NCBI RefSeq assembly: GCF_035582795.1
Contig: NC_134383.1
Location: forward strand, 1,743,501-1,807,500
Length of the DNA stretch: 64,000 bases
Source: Mycteria americana
Lineage: Eukaryota > Chordata > Aves > Ciconiiformes > Ciconiidae
Reading direction: 5' to 3'
Part shown: one piece after another, positions 62,401 through 64,000 of the stretch
How positions within the stretch are numbered: the stretch's first letter is position 1
Layout: every line of letters begins with the position of its first letter
Position numbers and translations under genes: made by a program
The notes under the pieces: generated by a model
What the model saw: the letters and a program-made list of their open reading frames with translations, nothing else
What the model was told of the DNA's origin: nothing
Database searches by the model: none

Positions 62401-63259
62401 AACTTTCCTTCCCTGTGCAAAGAACATAGGCTTTGGTCTGGTTTAAAGGTGGAAAGCAGCTGGTGCTAATATCCTTCCCAGAAAACTGCACTTCAGGCAA
62501 TACAGACTCTCATGCAATTAGGTAATGTTAAGGCCTGCTTCAACAAGTCTATAATCGCAGAACTTCTATAACAACAGAATTTCCATATGTCTTTTGATTA
62601 GTTCTGCGAGGAATGAAATAAGTACTAATTTTCGTTAGCTGTGCACAAAAAAAAAAATTGAGGAAACATCTAGCTCAACACTACCAGATTAGGTGATCTT
62701 TTCCAGTTCAATTATGTGTCAGAAATATTGATTTCTGGAAATGATGCTGCCAATATTATTAATAATCCGTTAATTGTGTTGTAGTCATGGGCATCACCAA
62801 TGTAACACAACTGAATTTGGATTCAGCTCTTTGGCATTTTATATAATCTTTACCTTCCCCACCAGGTCTGACCTTTGTCAGCTTAAAGAGTCCCTTTTCC
62901 CTTTTTAGAAGGATGAGCAAGATATTGTGTGCCAATGTCTGCAGTTAATAGCTCATTATCACTTATAACAAACTTTTTAATTAAAAGCTCTTAAGAGCTA
63001 AAAAAGCTTCTGCACACAGGCAGCACTGAAATATTAACTGCTTTACACTGTTCAAGTTAACTCAGAATGCAGGAATCTGTGCAACACCACCACATTCTTT
63101 CATTTCCATTAGCAAGTTTTCTCCGTATCATCAGTTACACACAAATCCACCTTCCAGGAGCACTTGACCTGATAGTAAAAGACAGAATCCTGAAGTTACC
63201 TTTAATGCCCATTCACAGTCACCAATGGCTTTTTCATACTCATGCATCTTCAGGTAGGC
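47330..63259 (-). CDS. TTC12: TTC12, tetratricopeptide repeat protein 12 (partial, last 16 exons)
   Basis: Sixteen GT-AG exons join in one frame of 558 residues plus stop: 63200-63259, 62149-62220, 60408-60468, 59911-60099, 59262-59331, 58029-58117, 56765-56933, 55044-55136, 54769-54832, 53645-53779, 53003-53104, 52206-52274, 51283-51384, 50301-50400, 48295-48520 and 47330-47405. This matches roughly the last 560 of about 705 residues of human TTC12. The first exons supply TPR helices (AYLKMHEYEKAIGDCEWALK, then CIKAYFLMGKTHLALKRYSE). The rest is armadillo-type helical repeat (for example ALARCIGIMGNLCADVV and MIVGNAAFCLGQCL). TTC12 is a cytoplasmic factor for assembly of axonemal dynein arms. 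The N-terminal exons lie beyond the right edge. No disruption is seen. Confidence 0.95.
48295..48520 (-). CDS. TTC12: TTC12 exon (ARM-type repeats)
   Basis: Encodes FNVLLKLLDSEDEMIVGNAA through AIALGKLCVAEP. Acceptor TTTCTCCCAG, donor CCAAG|GTATTG. Confidence 0.93.
50301..50400 (-). CDS. TTC12: TTC12 exon
   Basis: Encodes AGGQITSNYGIKTLSICTRS and onward to DLVKSDK. Donor AAAA|GTAAGT in phase 1. Confidence 0.9.
51283..51384 (-). CDS. TTC12: TTC12 exon
   Basis: Encodes RAIGVLSRILPASSSAVEEV and VKRGVVKKMIKFLK. Acceptor TCTAATTAAG after a good pyrimidine tract, donor AAA|GTAAAT. Confidence 0.9.
52206..52274 (-). CDS. TTC12: TTC12 exon
   Basis: Encodes YFAVDISGRCMSLLRDKDER and IVT. Acceptor TTGTTTCAG, donor GACA|GTAAGT, phase 0. 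Confidence 0.92.
52573..52595 (+). repeat. Poly-G tract
   Basis: An almost uninterrupted run of about 20 G residues in a TTC12 intron. Confidence 0.9.
53003..53104 (-). CDS. TTC12: TTC12 exon
   Basis: Encodes DEYFDVSTPKYQDCLFAVLG and LIMNLLLEPNVIIQ. Acceptor GTACGCAG, donor TCCAG|GTATAC. Confidence 0.92.
53645..53779 (-). CDS. TTC12: TTC12 exon (ARM-type repeat)
   Basis: Encodes NQAALARCIGIMGNLCADVV through ECWQACLKLV. Acceptor TGTTTTTAG, donor CTTGTG|GTAAAG, phase 0. Confidence 0.92.
54769..54832 (-). CDS. TTC12: TTC12 exon (64 nt)
   Basis: Encodes FRTQCRVMLSTGVLPLFTHL. It was found by looking for the piece needed between TEEER and TSAKLV; acceptor CCTCAACAG and donor CTG|GTATGA fit both phases. 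Confidence 0.88.
55044..55136 (-). CDS. TTC12: TTC12 exon
   Basis: Encodes WLQILMTFVNSTDARASSAM and NILSDLTEEE. Acceptor AAATAACAG, donor GAAAG|GTAACT. Confidence 0.9.
56765..56933 (-). CDS. TTC12: TTC12 exon (ARM-type repeats)
   Basis: Encodes EENQRLLLTHPDVNAQLPKL through GRRLLVRHQDLT. Acceptor CTATTTTCAG, donor ACCAA|GTAATA. Confidence 0.92.
58029..58117 (-). CDS. TTC12: TTC12 exon
   Basis: Encodes GFCAERKNAAEVDLSVSLLV and LWQAVCAGN, which resembles human VLKLWQAVCSRN. The acceptor AATTTAG at 58118 is chosen by phase; a downstream GTGCAG would break the frame. Confidence 0.85.
59262..59331 (-). CDS. TTC12: TTC12 exon
   Basis: Encodes TEQTLFRTNNGFSILKDNEI. Acceptor TTTTTCAG, donor GACG|GTAAGA, phase 2 at the end. 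Confidence 0.9.
59911..60099 (-). CDS. TTC12: TTC12 exon (charged linker to ARM region)
   Basis: Encodes a charged helix (NLEEKRMKDEERAMSEVQSG) and then ELLQKLDRPDQNILYYTGGI. Acceptor TCGCCCAAG after a long T-rich tract, donor GGTT|GTAAGT. Confidence 0.9.
60408..60468 (-). CDS. TTC12: TTC12 exon (end of TPR block)
   Basis: Encodes SRQCYEKILQIDPQKESLFK. The acceptor is CTGTTAAG at 60469, chosen over the CCAG five bases further because only it keeps the frame. Confidence 0.88.
61006..61080 (+). repeat. 15-bp perfect tandem repeat, five units
   Basis: Five exact copies of CTAGTGAAGTCATTT in a TTC12 intron, with partial copies on both sides. Confidence 0.95.
62149..62220 (-). CDS. TTC12: TTC12 exon (TPR)
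   Basis: Encodes CNEKCIKAYFLMGKTHLALK and RYSE. Acceptor TTAACACAG, donor GTGAG|GTAAGC, phase 0. Confidence 0.93.
63200..63259 (-). CDS. TTC12: TTC12 exon (TPR)
   Basis: Encodes AYLKMHEYEKAIGDCEWALK. Acceptor ATTTCAG, donor AAAG|GTAACT, phase 0 on both sides. It is the most 5' exon visible; no earlier exon was found up to 64000. Confidence 0.93.
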
Positions 63260-64000
63260 CTGAAATAAACCCAAGAGAGGCCAGGCAGAAGAATTAGAAT
63301 ACTTCAAACAGCTTCCACTAACTATTGTACAAACATTAGCTAATTAAAAAAAAAAAAAAAATTAGACTGCTGATTTGCCTAGCCATTGATTTCGCAGGAT
63401 AATTACCAGCTGTTTCTTAACTTGCCTTCCATCTCCTTGGAGTTTGTAACTTAGAATAAATTTAATAAAACAAAATTCAATACACACGTATGGATTATAC
63501 GAGGCAAGCAGAGAATGCAAAGCAAATGTTAACATTCTACAGTTATAAAACTGATCCCCCCCCCCAAATCAGTGCTTTTAAATAAAACTATGAACCCGAA
63601 TGCTTTTTTCCCCCACTTATTCTGGAGGAGCAGGGGTTCACCTGTGCCACATCCATGAGGGAGGAGACATGAAGACATGAACACTCCCTCAAGAAGGACT
63701 AGCCACAGCAGAACTAAAGCTGCCAAGGGATTCAGACACATCGATCAAGAGGGAAGAATTTACACCTGTAATGATCATCTTTGTGCAACTCTTTCGTTCA
63801 GTTTGTAAGAAGATTAAAACCCTCAGTCTGTACTGTCTTGTTGTTAACTCCTAGCCACAGTAAAAATTTACTGTTGATAATATGGCAGCAAAGCAGAACT
63901 CATTAATTCCTGGTAGTGGAGGACGGCCAGGAAAAATTGTTTGCTCCCTTTTTTAAGCCTCTCTGTAATGCAACATATATTGCCTTTTATGAAATTCACT
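63260..64000. other. TTC12 intron at right edge
   Basis: No further TTC12 exon is visible. There is an A run at about 63346-63360 and a C run at 63557-63565. The TTC12 5' exons must lie to the right of the window. Confidence 0.6.

Overview
The window is vertebrate nuclear DNA, almost certainly from a bird. All three protein-coding genes are split by GT-AG introns. A 3'-truncated CR1 LINE lies at about 43.17-43.71 kb. The gene pair TTC12-ANKK1 is the one that sits next to DRD2 and NCAM1 in amniotes, and the central GC-rich minisatellite DNA is typical of avian microchromosomes. No tRNA, rRNA or CRISPR feature was recognised.

Layout: all genes read on the minus strand, so transcription runs from high to low coordinates. 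(1) 47.3-63.3 kb: the last 16 exons of TTC12 (TPR plus armadillo-type repeats), whose 5' exons lie beyond the right edge. (2) 31.8-42.8 kb: a seven-exon gene that I do not recognise as a named gene. Its frame-compatible exons encode a signal peptide, about 1,500 residues of Ser/Thr/Pro-rich mucin-like sequence from one 4.5-kb exon, the C-terminal half of a zona pellucida (ZP) module, a post-ZP segment, one membrane helix and a 19-residue tail. The model gives about 1,797 residues. It has a TATA-like box upstream and a poly(A) signal downstream. To my knowledge no such gene is annotated between mammalian TTC12 and ANKK1, so this is the main discovery candidate. (3) 2.6-11.6 kb: a complete eight-exon ANKK1 (784 residues) with a RIPK-type kinase domain and 12 ankyrin repeats.

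Between ANKK1 and the ZP-mucin gene, 12.35-31.12 kb is a recent tandem segmental duplication arranged A-B-A-B-A. A is 328 bp and B is about 8.9 kb. The two B copies differ at only about nine positions that I noticed. Each B holds (a) a roughly 95-bp relic of the ZP-mucin gene's own splice-acceptor region, (b) about 5 kb of very GC-rich nested repeats, including an inverted repeat with roughly 590-bp arms, a family of modules, a scattered TTACAGGG motif and a 50-bp minisatellite, and (c) a minus-strand FDX-ACB domain fragment resembling the 3' end of FDXACB1. FDXACB1 lies elsewhere in the human 11q23 region. B therefore looks like a mosaic assembled from several sources.

The genes do not form one pathway. 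TTC12 is a cytoplasmic factor for assembly of ciliary dynein arms, ANKK1 is a cytoplasmic kinase-ankyrin protein, and the ZP-mucin is predicted to be a heavily glycosylated cell-surface or secreted-matrix protein. Exon boundaries come from splice consensus and phase continuity and are not confirmed by transcripts.
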